The position numbers and the translations under genes were made by a program. The notes under the pieces were generated by a model. That model saw only the letters and a program-made list of their open reading frames with translations. It searched no databases and was not told where the DNA came from. Positions 8,865 to 17,500 of a DNA stretch of 46,700 bases are shown here, in pieces. Within the stretch, counting starts at the first letter, position 1, and each line of letters starts with the position of its first letter. This DNA comes from an uncultured Lactobacillaceae bacterium (GTDB taxonomy: Bacteria > Bacillota > Bacilli > Lactobacillales > Lactobacillaceae): positions 1 through 46,700 of the forward strand of contig CALYPJ010000009.1 in NCBI GenBank assembly GCA_945273735.1. The letters are read 5' to 3'.

Positions 8865-10055
8865 TTAATCAAGAATTTCCGTTACCTGTCCAGCTCCAAC
8901 GGTTTTACCACCTTCACGAACAGTAAATTTAGTTCCCTTTTCAATTGCAACTGGTGAAATTAGTTCAACATCAAATGCTACATTATCACCAGGCATTACC
9001 ATTTCAACTCCTTCTGGTAGTTCAATAGTACCAGTAACATCAGTTGTATGGAAATAGAACTGTGGGCGATAGTTGGAGAAGAATGGCGTATGACGACCAC
9101 CTTCATCCTTAGACAAGATATAAACTTGACCGCGGAATTTCTTATGAGTTTGAATTGAACCAGGTTTTGCTAATACTTGGCCACGTTCAACTTGGTCATG
9201 ATTGATTCCCCGTAAAAGAATTCCGACATTATCACCTGCTTCACCAAGATCAAGAGTCTTGTGGAACATTTCAACACCAGTAACTGTTGATTTTAAAATT
9301 TCTGGTTTCAAACCTACAATTTCAACTTCATCACCAATTTTGACAGTACCACGATCAACACGACCAGATGCTACAGTACCACGACCAGTAATTGTGAAAA
9401 CATCTTCAACTGGCATCAAGAATGGCTTTTCAGTATCACGAACTGGGGTTGGAATATATTCATCCACAGTATCCATTAACTTTTCAATAACTTTTTCTTG
9501 TTCAGGATCACCTTCAAGAGCTTTTAAAGCAGAACCCTTGATTACAGGAACATCATCTCCAGGGAAACCATATTCACTTAATAATTCCCGAACTTCCATT
9601 TCAACAAGATCAATCAATTCAGGATCATCAACCAAGTCAGTCTTGTTAATGAAAACTATAATATATTCAACTCCTACCTGACGAGCAAGCAAGATATGTT
9701 CACGAGTCTGAGGCATTGGACCGTCAGTAGCAGCTACAACTAAAATTGCACCATCCATCTGAGCGGCACCAGTAATCATGTTCTTAATGTAGTCAGCATG
9801 ACCAGGAGCATCCATATGTGCGTAATGCCGCTTATCTGTTTCATATTCAATATGAGCGGTATTAATTGTGATTCCACGTTCCTTCTCTTCAGGAGCGGCA
9901 TCAATACCAGCATAGTCAAGAGGCTGTGCTAAGCCTTTCTTTGCTAATACGTGAGTAATAGCAGCTGTTAAAGTTGTTTTACCATGATCGACGTGACCAA
10001 TTGTACCGATGTTAACATGCGGCTTGGTTCTTTCGTAGTGCTCTTTTTCAGCCAT
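8865..10055 (-). CDS. tuf: Elongation factor Tu
   Basis: This 396-residue GTPase delivers aminoacyl-tRNA to the ribosome. [14 protein letters not shown] is G1, [13 protein letters not shown] is switch [14 protein letters not shown] is G3, and NKTDLVDD is G4. Domains 2 and 3 are complete, ending in [10 protein letters not shown]. The length is standard. Codon use is clearly less AT-biased than in neighbouring genes, as expected for a highly expressed gene. AGGAGG precedes ATG. It has its own strong promoter and a probable terminator, so it is monocistronic. Confidence 0.99.
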   Translation of the reverse strand: MAEKEHYERTKPHVNIGTIGHVDHGKTTLTAAITHVLAKKGLAQPLDYAGIDAAPEEKERGITINTAHIEYETDKRHYAHMDAPGHADYIKNMITGAAQMDGAILVVAATDGPMPQTREHILLARQVGVEYIIVFINKTDLVDDPELIDLVEMEVRELLSEYGFPGDDVPVIKGSALKALEGDPEQEKVIEKLMDTVDEYIPTPVRDTEKPFLMPVEDVFTITGRGTVASGRVDRGTVKIGDEVEIVGLKPEILKSTVTGVEMFHKTLDLGEAGDNVGILLRGINHDQVERGQVLAKPGSIQTHKKFRGQVYILSKDEGGRHTPFFSNYRPQFYFHTTDVTGTIELPEGVEMVMPGDNVAFDVELISPVAIEKGTKFTVREGGKTVGAGQVTEILD

Positions 10056-10122
10056 TTAAAAATGGACCTCCTAAAATATCTAATTTATTTAATTTAATTA
10101 CCGTTATTTAGCATAAATTGCT

Positions 10123-10136
10123 TGGAAGCGTTCCGA
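10123..10136 (-). promoter_or_regulatory. cre-like palindrome in the tuf leader
   Basis: TGGAAGCGTTCCGA (plus strand) matches about 11 of 14 positions of the cre consensus. It contains the perfect inverted repeat GGAA-GCG-TTCC. It lies seven bases downstream of the tuf -10 box, at the expected transcription start. It may be a weak CcpA site or a leader hairpin. Confidence 0.4.
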
Positions 10137-10142
10137 TTATGT

Positions 10143-10171
10143 ATTATACCGGTAAAATAAAGCTTTGTAAA
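10143..10171 (-). promoter_or_regulatory. Promoter of tuf
   Basis: On the minus strand, -35 TTTACA (10166-10171) and -10 TATAAT (10143-10148) have exactly 17 bases between them. The leader to the ATG is about 80 nt. Confidence 0.75.
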
Positions 10172-10190
10172 TATTAAAAATTTACTTCTT

Positions 10191-11867
10191 TTACTGCCGA
10201 TTTGATTTATTTTGATTTACTTCCATAATTACTGGAAGAATCACTGGATGACGCTTAGTTTGTTCAAATAAAAATTTATTTAATTTTTCTCGTACATCTT
10301 GTTTAATTTCAGACCAATCAAAATCATCATGTTGTAAATAGTTTGAAATGGTTTTCTTTATAACTTCTTTACTCTGATTAAGTAATTGACGATTAGTTTT
10401 ATTATATATAAAGCCTTTAGCAACGACTTTTGGGGTAGAAATAATCTTCTTGTTACGCCGATCAATTGTGACTGTAGAAACAAAAACTCCATCTTCAGAG
10501 AGCATTCGACGATCTCGTAAAACAATACTCCCAATATCACCAACACCAATTCCATCAATCATTACATCTCCGGCAGGGACAGCTTTAGCTTGGTGTAATT
10601 CACCTTTTTCAATTTCTAAAACATCACCAATTGCCGGTAAAAATATATTTTTTCCAAGCATTCCGGCATCTTCAGCAATTGCTTTATGTGCATGTAAAGA
10701 TCTATATTCACCTTGAATTGGGATTAAATACTTTGGATGCATTAATTTAATTAACATCTGTAAATCTTGACGACTAGCATGTCCTGTAGCATTTAAATCA
10801 TCGCTTAAGGTTTTAACATCAGCACCAGCACGATAAATCAAATCTTTAGTCTTAGCCATTGCTGTTTCCATTGCAGCCGAAGGGGAAGTCGAAATAAAGA
10901 CTAAATCGCCTTGCTTAAAGCGAACATTTTTAAAACGACCGGTAGCCATCCGTTGGAGGGATTTCATCGGTTCCCCTAATTTTCCAGTTTCTAAAATTAC
11001 TATTTGATCTTCGGAGTACTTTTTCAAATCTTTTAAAGGAATCAAAAGCCCTTCTGGCAGATGTAAATATTTTAATTTCAGTGCTGTTCTTACTATTTTT
11101 TCTAAATCACGACCAGAAATAGCCAACTTTCGCTTACTATATTGAGTAGCATCAATAATTTGTTGAATTCTTACTAAATTTGAAGCTACTGATGAAGCAA
11201 TTATTCTTCCTTGATGATATTTAAAAGTATTATTAATATAATCACGTACTTCTTGATCATTATTATAAGAAACCTGTGATTCAGCGTTTGAAGAATCACT
11301 CATTAAAGCAATTACATCTTTACGACCAATTTGAGCTAAAGCATAAAGATCAGTTTCATAAGCTCCTGTTTGAGAAAAATCAAACTTAAAATCACCAGTA
11401 TAAACAATTTTTCCTTCAGAAGTGTGTAAAACAATTCCCAAACTATCAGGAATTGTGTGGGTAGTTTTAAAGAAAGAAACTGAAGCTTTTTCAAAATCAA
11501 TAACTGAATTTTCATTAATTACATGAAAATCATATTGACTCTTTTTTTTATCCAAAATATTATTTTTTACTAAAGCGATTGAAAGCCTCGAACCAAAAAT
11601 TGGAACATTGTAACCTTTGTGTAAAAAGTATGGTAAAGCGCCAATGGCGTCAGCATGACCATGAGTTAAAAATACACCAGCAATTCGTTCAACATTTTCT
11701 TCTAAATAGGTAAAATCAGGAATTACTACATCAATTCCTAACATCTCATTTTCTGGATATTTTAATCCAAAGTCGAGAACAAAAATTTCACCATCAACAT
11801 CCACTGCATAAATATTTTTACCATTCTCTCGCACTCCTCCGAGGATGGCTATTTTTACCTTTCCCAA
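10191..11867 (-). CDS. rnjB: Ribonuclease J2-like protein (metallo-beta-lactamase/beta-CASP fold)
   Basis: This 558-residue RNase J family protein works in mRNA decay and rRNA maturation, usually as a J1/J2 complex. The N-terminal metallo-beta-lactamase domain has LTHGHADAIGALPY. The canonical HxHxDH motif is HGHADA here (His69, His71, Asp73, Ala74), so the last metal-binding His is missing, as in Bacillus RNase J2. YTGDFKFD and a beta-CASP domain (about 205-360, with TGHAS) follow, then the C-terminal domain with FEQTKRHPVILP. The overall sequence follows J2 rather than J1. The start is TTG at 11865-11867, supported by AGAGGTGAG seven to eight bases upstream. It follows rpsO behind a terminator, an arrangement often seen in lactobacilli. 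Confidence 0.88.
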   Translation of the reverse strand: MGKVKIAILGGVRENGKNIYAVDVDGEIFVLDFGLKYPENEMLGIDVVIPDFTYLEENVERIAGVFLTHGHADAIGALPYFLHKGYNVPIFGSRLSIALVKNNILDKKKSQYDFHVINENSVIDFEKASVSFFKTTHTIPDSLGIVLHTSEGKIVYTGDFKFDFSQTGAYETDLYALAQIGRKDVIALMSDSSNAESQVSYNNDQEVRDYINNTFKYHQGRIIASSVASNLVRIQQIIDATQYSKRKLAISGRDLEKIVRTALKLKYLHLPEGLLIPLKDLKKYSEDQIVILETGKLGEPMKSLQRMATGRFKNVRFKQGDLVFISTSPSAAMETAMAKTKDLIYRAGADVKTLSDDLNATGHASRQDLQMLIKLMHPKYLIPIQGEYRSLHAHKAIAEDAGMLGKNIFLPAIGDVLEIEKGELHQAKAVPAGDVMIDGIGVGDIGSIVLRDRRMLSEDGVFVSTVTIDRRNKKIISTPKVVAKGFIYNKTNRQLLNQSKEVIKKTISNYLQHDDFDWSEIKQDVREKLNKFLFEQTKRHPVILPVIMEVNQNKSNRQ

Positions 11868-11900
11868 ATAATTCTCACCTCTTTCAGTTGGGATAAATTT

Positions 11901-11925
11901 AAAAAACCTGCTCTTTTCGGCAGGT
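11901..11925 (-). terminator. Terminator after rpsO
   Basis: On the minus strand, ACCTGC-CGAAAAGA-GCAGGT is followed by TTTTTT. It lies between rpsO and the RNase J gene. Some readthrough could feed the RNase J gene, for which I see no clear separate promoter. Confidence 0.8.
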
Positions 11926-11934
11926 AGTTGATTA

Positions 11935-12204
11935 TTATCTTCTTAGTCCTAACGAACTGATTAATTTACGGTAACGATCAAGATCGCTTTCACGTAAGTA
12001 TCTAAGTAAATTCCGCCGATGTCCAATTTTCTTCATCTGGCCTACATAAGAATGGTGATCTTTTTTATGCTTTGTTAAATGTTCATTTAAAACATTAATT
12101 TCTTCGGTTAAAAGAGCAACTTGAACCTCAACTGAGCCAGTATCTCCATCACTACGAGCATATTTTTTTATGATTTCGTTTTTACGTTCTTTTGAAATTG
12201 CCAT
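11935..12204 (-). CDS. rpsO: 30S ribosomal protein S15
   Basis: This 89-residue protein binds 16S rRNA helix 22 and organises the platform of the small subunit. The sequence starts [17 protein letters not shown] and contains the family signature [22 protein letters not shown] (given here only to its start, about residues 49-70). It ends in LGLRR, full length. It is divergent from rpsT, with a 190-base gap holding both control regions. The ribosome binding site is modest (AAGGAA), which may reflect the translational autoregulation known for S15 in other bacteria. I see no proven operator. Confidence 0.98.
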   Translation of the reverse strand: MAISKERKNEIIKKYARSDGDTGSVEVQVALLTEEINVLNEHLTKHKKDHHSYVGQMKKIGHRRNLLRYLRESDLDRYRKLISSLGLRR

Positions 12205-12317
12205 TATTTATATTCCTTATCATTTATTCCTAAAGCAAAGTAAAAGGGGGGCAATCCTTAAACATAGCAATAGGTATAATAATATTACCATGTTCTTTAA
12301 TAAAATTCAAAATTGCT

Positions 12318-12345
12318 AGTCAAAACCGGCTTTAATTGCTATAAT
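12318..12345 (+). promoter_or_regulatory. Promoter of rpsT (extended -10)
   Basis: A consensus TATAAT at 12340-12345 is preceded by TGC, an extended -10. No good -35 is present at 16-18 bases. It lies 49 bases before the rpsT ATG. Confidence 0.6.
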
Positions 12346-12394
12346 GTTTAAGATTGATTTCATTATATCCGATCAAGAAAGGAGTGGATCATTA

Positions 12395-12655
12395 ATGCCC
12401 CAAATTAAATCAGCTATTAAACGGGTTAAAACTCAAAATAAGCGGCGTTTAGCTAATGCTTCGCAACGTTCAGCAATGCGTACAGCAATTAAAAAATTTA
12501 ATACTGCCGCACACAATGGCGATAAAGATCAAGCAGAAGTTCTTTACAAGAATGCAGCAAAGATGATTGATTCAGCAAAACATAAAAAGTTGATTCATCC
12601 TAATAAAGCTGCTCGCGATCTTTCTAAACTTACTTTGCGTAAAAATAATTTATAA
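12395..12655 (+). CDS. rpsT: 30S ribosomal protein S20
   Basis: This 86-residue helical protein binds the 5' and 3' minor domains of 16S rRNA. I chose the ATG at 12395 (product [14 protein letters not shown]...) because GAAAGGAGTGG lies eight bases upstream and this is the family's normal N-terminus. An upstream in-frame ATG at 12344 overlaps the -10 box and would add 17 unrelated residues. The Arg/Lys-rich N-terminus and [14 protein letters not shown] are typical. It is followed by a terminator, so it is monocistronic. Confidence 0.97.
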   Translation: MPQIKSAIKRVKTQNKRRLANASQRSAMRTAIKKFNTAAHNGDKDQAEVLYKNAAKMIDSAKHKKLIHPNKAARDLSKLTLRKNNL

Positions 12656-12690
12656 TAATTTGAATAACTTTTATTTATAGTATTTACTGT

Positions 12691-12728
12691 CAAAAAATCC
12701 CTTTAAGTTAGTTTAATGGGATTTTTTT
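12691..12728 (+). terminator. Terminator of rpsT
   Basis: AAAAAATCCC and GGGATTTTTTT pair around a loop of about 14 bases. It sits just before the ribosome binding site of the next gene. Confidence 0.7.
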
Positions 12729-12744
12729 GATTTGAAAGGAAAAA

Positions 12745-13548
12745 ATGATTAAAGCAATTGCCTTAGATATGGATAATACCCTTTTAAACAATGCCAAAAA
12801 AATTAGTTTCAAAAATCAAATGATTTTAAAAAAATTACACCAACGAGGCCTTAAAATTATTCTTTGTTCTGGACGCCCAATTGATGGTATCTATCCTTAT
12901 TTAGAAGAACTTGGTTTATTGAAACCTCATGATGCTTGTATTTGTTTTAACGGTGGTCTAGTAGCACTCACAGCAAGTAAACAAAAAATTGCGACGACCA
13001 CCTTATTACCTAATGATTTTAGACCTATCTTTGATTTAACTAAAAAAGAACATTTTAGTTTTTATTTAGTTAGCGAACATAAAGTTTATGCAATGCTTCA
13101 GGATCCAAATGTATCCCCTTATGAAGAACAAATGGGTAAATATCTTTCATTTATTAATACTAAGTTTGATCAAATTCCTCCAAGAACGCCGATCTATAAA
13201 GCCGTAATTATTGACACTCCAGTTAAAATTGCGGAATTAGGTAAACAAATTAAAAAGACTCACTGTTTTCATGTAACCCGTTCTCGTTCAACTTTTTTGG
13301 AAATTTTACCGCTCCAAGTTAACAAAGCTAATGGGTTAAAAGCACTTCTTAATTATTTTAAAATAAAAAATAGTGAATTAATAGCTTTTGGTGATGAAGC
13401 TAACGATCAAGAAATGATCCAATATGCTGGGATAGGAGTAGCTATGGCTAACGCAATTCCTGAATTAAAAAAAATTGCTAACCAGATAACCTCAACTAAT
13501 GAGGAAGATGGAGTTGCTAATTTCTTAAAAAAATATTTTAAAATTTAA
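12745..13548 (+). CDS. Cof-type HAD-superfamily sugar-phosphatase-like hydrolase
   Basis: This 267-residue cytosolic HAD phosphatase is of the Cof/YidA class (C2B cap). Motif I is ALDMDNTLLN (Asp8 nucleophile, Asp10). Motif II is the SGR of LCSGRPIDG. The cap domain spans about residues 85-185. The conserved Lys is in the segment LPLQVNKANGL, and motif IV is GDEANDQEMI. Such enzymes dephosphorylate sugar phosphates, flavin or pyridoxal phosphates, and the substrate cannot be told from sequence. Its own ATG has AAAGGAAAAA upstream. It converges on holA with only three bases between stop codons. It may rely on readthrough from rpsT for expression. Confidence 0.92.
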   Translation: MIKAIALDMDNTLLNNAKKISFKNQMILKKLHQRGLKIILCSGRPIDGIYPYLEELGLLKPHDACICFNGGLVALTASKQKIATTTLLPNDFRPIFDLTKKEHFSFYLVSEHKVYAMLQDPNVSPYEEQMGKYLSFINTKFDQIPPRTPIYKAVIIDTPVKIAELGKQIKKTHCFHVTRSRSTFLEILPLQVNKANGLKALLNYFKIKNSELIAFGDEANDQEMIQYAGIGVAMANAIPELKKIANQITSTNEEDGVANFLKKYFKI

Positions 13549-13551
13549 GAA

Positions 13552-14565
13552 TTATGAATTTTCTTTAAGTTCTAAAATTAAATCAACAAAAAGTTGATCA
13601 TAATTAATCGAACTAGTTTTAATCTTTTGATCCATTTCTAATAAAATACGATTAACTTTAATTAATTGATTTAGTGAAAATCTTTGATTTTTTTGTTGAG
13701 CTAATTTAATTCGATAGGGATGAACTCCAACTAATTTTTTTTGCATTTGATAGTGATCATAACCTGATTGTTGTAAAATTTTTACTTGTAATAGTAATTG
13801 AAAATTATTAATTAAAGCTCCATTCAAGCCATAAGGTTGCCCAAAATAGCTTAATAAATCTTTATATTGTTTCATAACTTCATTAAATTTTTTATCACTT
13901 AAATTCCCAATTAAGTCAAAAATATTATGATCAATATTTGGGGTAATTAATTGCTTAACTTCTGTAAGCGTTAAAGGAGAATCATGCTGATCTAGAAATA
14001 AGGTTAATTTAGGAAGTTCCCCTCTTAAAGCTGTATAATCATAATTTGTCCGATTTAAAATTTCATTTATTACTTCTGAAGAAAATGGCTTATTATATCT
14101 TTTTTTAAGGTAGTTTTTTAAATTTGCACTTACTTCTCCGGGTTTTAATTTAGATAACTCTACCTTTTCTCCTAAAGTAGTTATTAATTTATTCACTTTT
14201 AGTCGACGATCAATTTTTTCGTTACCTTCAATAAAAATTAAAGTAACACCTGGTAACGTTCCACTAAGTCGTTGCGATAAAAATGCAAGTTGCTTTTTTG
14301 AAAATTGTTTGTTCAACGAATCAAAAAAATGCTCCACAAAAAGATAACGTTGGGTAGAAAAAAGACTAGAGTTATCTACCGCTACCAAAAAATTATCAAC
14401 AGGATCTTCGTTTAAATCAAAACTCACAACTTCAGCATGTTGAAGATCTGCAATTTTTTTAGTATTAATTCTTAGATCTTGAAAAAGAATAGTTTCATCA
14501 CCACTTACTAGATAAATTACACCAGGAGTTTTTTTAATTTCTTTTAAATAATTACTTAAATCCAT
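13552..14565 (-). CDS. holA: DNA polymerase III, delta subunit
   Basis: This 337-residue clamp-loader subunit opens the beta clamp. It shows the YqeN/HolA pattern: an N-terminal AAA+-like domain without a Walker A motif (IYLVSGDETILFQDL), the middle FIEGNEKIDRRLKVNK, and a helical collar domain at the C-terminus. The start overlaps the comEC 3' end by 14 bases, as in many Firmicutes where holA follows comEC. The AT-rich codon use matches its neighbours. Confidence 0.93.
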   Translation of the reverse strand: MDLSNYLKEIKKTPGVIYLVSGDETILFQDLRINTKKIADLQHAEVVSFDLNEDPVDNFLVAVDNSSLFSTQRYLFVEHFFDSLNKQFSKKQLAFLSQRLSGTLPGVTLIFIEGNEKIDRRLKVNKLITTLGEKVELSKLKPGEVSANLKNYLKKRYNKPFSSEVINEILNRTNYDYTALRGELPKLTLFLDQHDSPLTLTEVKQLITPNIDHNIFDLIGNLSDKKFNEVMKQYKDLLSYFGQPYGLNGALINNFQLLLQVKILQQSGYDHYQMQKKLVGVHPYRIKLAQQKNQRFSLNQLIKVNRILLEMDQKIKTSSINYDQLFVDLILELKENS

Positions 14566-16768
14566 TGTTTTGAAACCATTTCATTTCCTTTTTTAATAAA
14601 CTATATTGATAATAAACCATTCCTTGATCTTTTGTTATGAGCCAAGGAATTTTTTGTTGGTGTAATCGTTTTAAAGTTTCAGGATTTGGATGATTGTAGC
14701 GATTATTACGTCCTGCAGAAATCCAAGCTAATTTAGGTTTAACCGCTTTTAAAAAATCAATACTAGTTGAAGTTTTGCTCCCATGATGTCCTACTTTTAA
14801 GATATCAGCCTGCAAAGAATAATGCGAAAGAATTCTTCTTTCACCCACTTGATCTAAATCACCGGTAAACAAAAATTTCAAGCCACCTAATTGAGTCAAA
14901 AAAGTTATTGAATCAGTATTTTCACCTTTACCAGGAACCATTGGGTTAAAAATATTCAACTTTAAACCATTAATATCTAAAATATCTCCCCCTTTAACTT
15001 CAATAAATTGAGATTTTTTAATTAATGGTGCAACTTTTTTCCGATAGTTTGGATTTTCTAAAATTCCTTGTCCATGTACTAGTTTTTTAATCCTAATTTT
15101 TGATATTAATCTTGGTAAATCACCAATATGATCAGCATCTTGGTGGGTTGTAATAACTGCATCCAAGTGGTCAATTCCACGACTATGTAGATAATTTAAA
15201 ATTACTGTTTCCGCTTTTGAACGACGTTCTGCTTTTTGCCAATTAGCTTGTTTAAACGCTAATTTACCTCCTGTATCTATTAAAATAATTTGTCGATGTA
15301 AAGGAGTTTCAATCAATAAGGAATCACCTTGTCCAATATCAAACATGATCACCCTTCCTGTTATTGGATAATGATTACCGATGTAAACCAAACTACCAAA
15401 TGCTACTGCCAATATCAGTCCTGGATGTTTAAAACCCTTTTTCGTTAGTCCTATTACTCCACAAATAATCAAAATAATCACTTCAGGGACTGTAATCTTG
15501 CCAAAAATTATTTCACCAAAATTTAAATTTGATAAACCATCAATTAAAATAAATAAAAATTTAAAAATCTGATTAACCAGCTGATCAATTAATGGTAAAT
15601 GGAAAAGCAAATTGATACCCAGTAAAGGAAAAAGTGATGCTACAATGGGGAAAAATAACCAAGAAGTAATTAAACCTAAAGTTTGCCAAACAAACATTTG
15701 CTTTAAGATCAGGGGGCAAATCACTAAATTAATTTTTAAATTAGTTATAAAACGATTTTCTGAAACTTTGGTTTGAATAAAAAAAGTAATTAAAAAACTT
15801 AAACATCCTCCCAAACCAAATAAAAACTGCGGGTTAACCAAGATAAAAAATAAAAAGGTTCCGGACCAAAGATCAAGAGGTGCCAATCGCCAGCCAGTCA
15901 ATTTCCTAATCTCTCGAACAACTAAAAAGATCGCACTTCTAGTAAAACCCACTTTTTCAAAATTAAAAATAATTAAAATTAATAAAACGCAAATACTAAA
16001 AATACTAACTAAAGGTTTGACTATACGCAATCGTGCTGCCAGGTGCTCCCAAAATCCTAGCCATAAATAAAGTTGCATTCCACCCAAAGAAAACAAAGTT
16101 AATAATCCCAGATGATTCAATGATTCTTTAATCGCTAAAGGAGCCGACCCGCCTAACAAAAGTTGTAAAAATAATTGAGAATAGTGGGGAAAACTTAATA
16201 AATAAACATAAATTTTTCGCTTGATTCGAAATATTTTCTGCATCAAACTTTCAGTGATTATTTGTGGCTTAAAATCTGATAGAAAAGCCGTATAATCACA
16301 ATGCAATTGGCGATGGGCATAGGATTGGTAATTAAATTCACTTTCATTATGTGGTGATTCAATACGCTCAAATTTTGAAGTTACCTTTAATTTAAACCAA
16401 TGGGTATTTTTTATTAATTTATTCTTTTGTTTAGCTGAATTAATTTTAGCCGTAACTAATACCGGAATATTATTTGCTTGTCCTTTCATTTGAGCTAAAT
16501 CACCTTTAACTTGAACATTATTAGGATTAATCACAACCCAATCTGTTTTTGGTAACAAAATTTTTTGATCTACTTGACGACAGTAACTACCATAAATTAT
16601 TGCAAGTAAAAAAAAAATTAAACTCCAAAACCAAATTCGACCCTTTTTTAAAAAATAAATTCTAATAATCCAAAATATAATTAAACAAATCAAAAGTTTA
16701 GGGCCACCAAAAATTAAATAAAATACTCCTATAAATAAAATAGTAGGGAAAAACCAATAGCCTGCCAT
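14552..16768 (-). CDS. comEC: DNA internalization channel protein ComEC
   Basis: This 738-residue polytopic membrane protein moves single-stranded DNA across the membrane during transformation. Several N-terminal membrane segments (about 5-60) flank the OB-like DUF4131 domain (about 65-180). The Competence transmembrane domain follows (about 195-465). The C-terminal metallo-beta-lactamase domain (about 470-735) has DIGQGDSLLIETP, TTHQDADHIGD (HxDxDH) and VGHHGSKTSTS. All parts are present and full length, so this is not an obvious pseudogene. ATG directly follows the comEA stop (TGAATG). No comEB lies between comEA and comEC. Confidence 0.95.
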   Translation of the reverse strand: MAGYWFFPTILFIGVFYLIFGGPKLLICLIIFWIIRIYFLKKGRIWFWSLIFFLLAIIYGSYCRQVDQKILLPKTDWVVINPNNVQVKGDLAQMKGQANNIPVLVTAKINSAKQKNKLIKNTHWFKLKVTSKFERIESPHNESEFNYQSYAHRQLHCDYTAFLSDFKPQIITESLMQKIFRIKRKIYVYLLSFPHYSQLFLQLLLGGSAPLAIKESLNHLGLLTLFSLGGMQLYLWLGFWEHLAARLRIVKPLVSIFSICVLLILIIFNFEKVGFTRSAIFLVVREIRKLTGWRLAPLDLWSGTFLFFILVNPQFLFGLGGCLSFLITFFIQTKVSENRFITNLKINLVICPLILKQMFVWQTLGLITSWLFFPIVASLFPLLGINLLFHLPLIDQLVNQIFKFLFILIDGLSNLNFGEIIFGKITVPEVIILIICGVIGLTKKGFKHPGLILAVAFGSLVYIGNHYPITGRVIMFDIGQGDSLLIETPLHRQIILIDTGGKLAFKQANWQKAERRSKAETVILNYLHSRGIDHLDAVITTHQDADHIGDLPRLISKIRIKKLVHGQGILENPNYRKKVAPLIKKSQFIEVKGGDILDINGLKLNIFNPMVPGKGENTDSITFLTQLGGLKFLFTGDLDQVGERRILSHYSLQADILKVGHHGSKTSTSIDFLKAVKPKLAWISAGRNNRYNHPNPETLKRLHQQKIPWLITKDQGMVYYQYSLLKKEMKWFQNNGFK

Positions 16769-17449
16769 TCAGTCACTTACCAAAATTCGATCTTTAATAG
16801 CATTAAAAATTTTATCGCCAATACCGCTTATTTTTTTAAGATCAGTGATTTCCTTAAAGTTACCGTGTTCTTTGCGATATTCAATAATTTTTTCTGCCTT
16901 TTTTTGACCAATACCATCTAAAGTTTGTAATTTTGTAGCATCAGCTGTATTTAAATCAACCTGCTCTGTTTGATCAGAATTTTTTGATGTGGCAGTTTCA
17001 TTTCCATCTGTATTATTTCTCACAGAACTAGATTCATTTGCGCCAACTGGATTTTCACCTTTTTGAGGAATATAAAAAGAATCCTGGTCTTTGACAATTT
17101 TAGCTAAATTAACAGTTTTTAAATCAGCATCAGGAGTAGCACCACCGGCTTTAGTTAATACTGCAGCTAAACGCATATTTGTTTGAATCGGATAAATACC
17201 TGGTTTAACCACTGCCCCTTTTATTTCTACAAATTGTTTATTTATAGATGTACTTACGGATTTTTTCTTAGACTTGTATTTTATAGGTTTTGGATTATTT
17301 TCAAATAATGAGGAGTTATCTGTATTTGATGAATTTATACTGGTCGTTGTTACTCTAATAATTAAAAAAGTAGCCATTCCGATAACAAACCCGGCTACAA
17401 TTAAGATGACTACCCAAAACTTTTGAAAAAAATAGAGAAATTTTTGCAC
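16769..17449 (-). CDS. comEA: Competence DNA receptor ComEA
   Basis: This membrane-anchored protein binds double-stranded DNA for transformation. One N-terminal membrane segment (about 10-30) is followed by a Ser/Asn-rich linker, an SLBB domain (VEIKGAVVKPGIYPI) and a C-terminal helix-hairpin-helix domain with VDLNTADATKLQTLDGIG. I prefer the GTG at 17447-17449 as start, because GGAGG lies eight bases upstream. The ATG at 17462 would itself contain that ribosome binding site and add only five residues. It is the first gene of the comEA-comEC-holA operon. Confidence 0.93.
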   Translation of the reverse strand: MQKFLYFFQKFWVVILIVAGFVIGMATFLIIRVTTTSINSSNTDNSSLFENNPKPIKYKSKKKSVSTSINKQFVEIKGAVVKPGIYPIQTNMRLAAVLTKAGGATPDADLKTVNLAKIVKDQDSFYIPQKGENPVGANESSSVRNNTDGNETATSKNSDQTEQVDLNTADATKLQTLDGIGQKKAEKIIEYRKEHGNFKEITDLKKISGIGDKIFNAIKDRILVSD

Positions 17450-17500
17450 GTTTTTAACCTCCATTTGTCAATTACGCAACAATTTTTCTCTATCTCATAA

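Noticed and set aside
9202-9681. Long ORF opposite tuf
   Set aside because: It is antisense to the highly conserved tuf gene, with low-complexity Ser/Thr/Pro composition caused by tuf codon use. There is no ribosome binding site.
10450-10716. ORF opposite the RNase J gene
   Set aside because: It is a shadow of the coding strand, without a ribosome binding site or recognisable domain.
12344-12394. N-terminal extension of S20
   Set aside because: The upstream ATG overlaps the -10 box of the promoter. The true start is the ATG at 12395 with a strong ribosome binding site.
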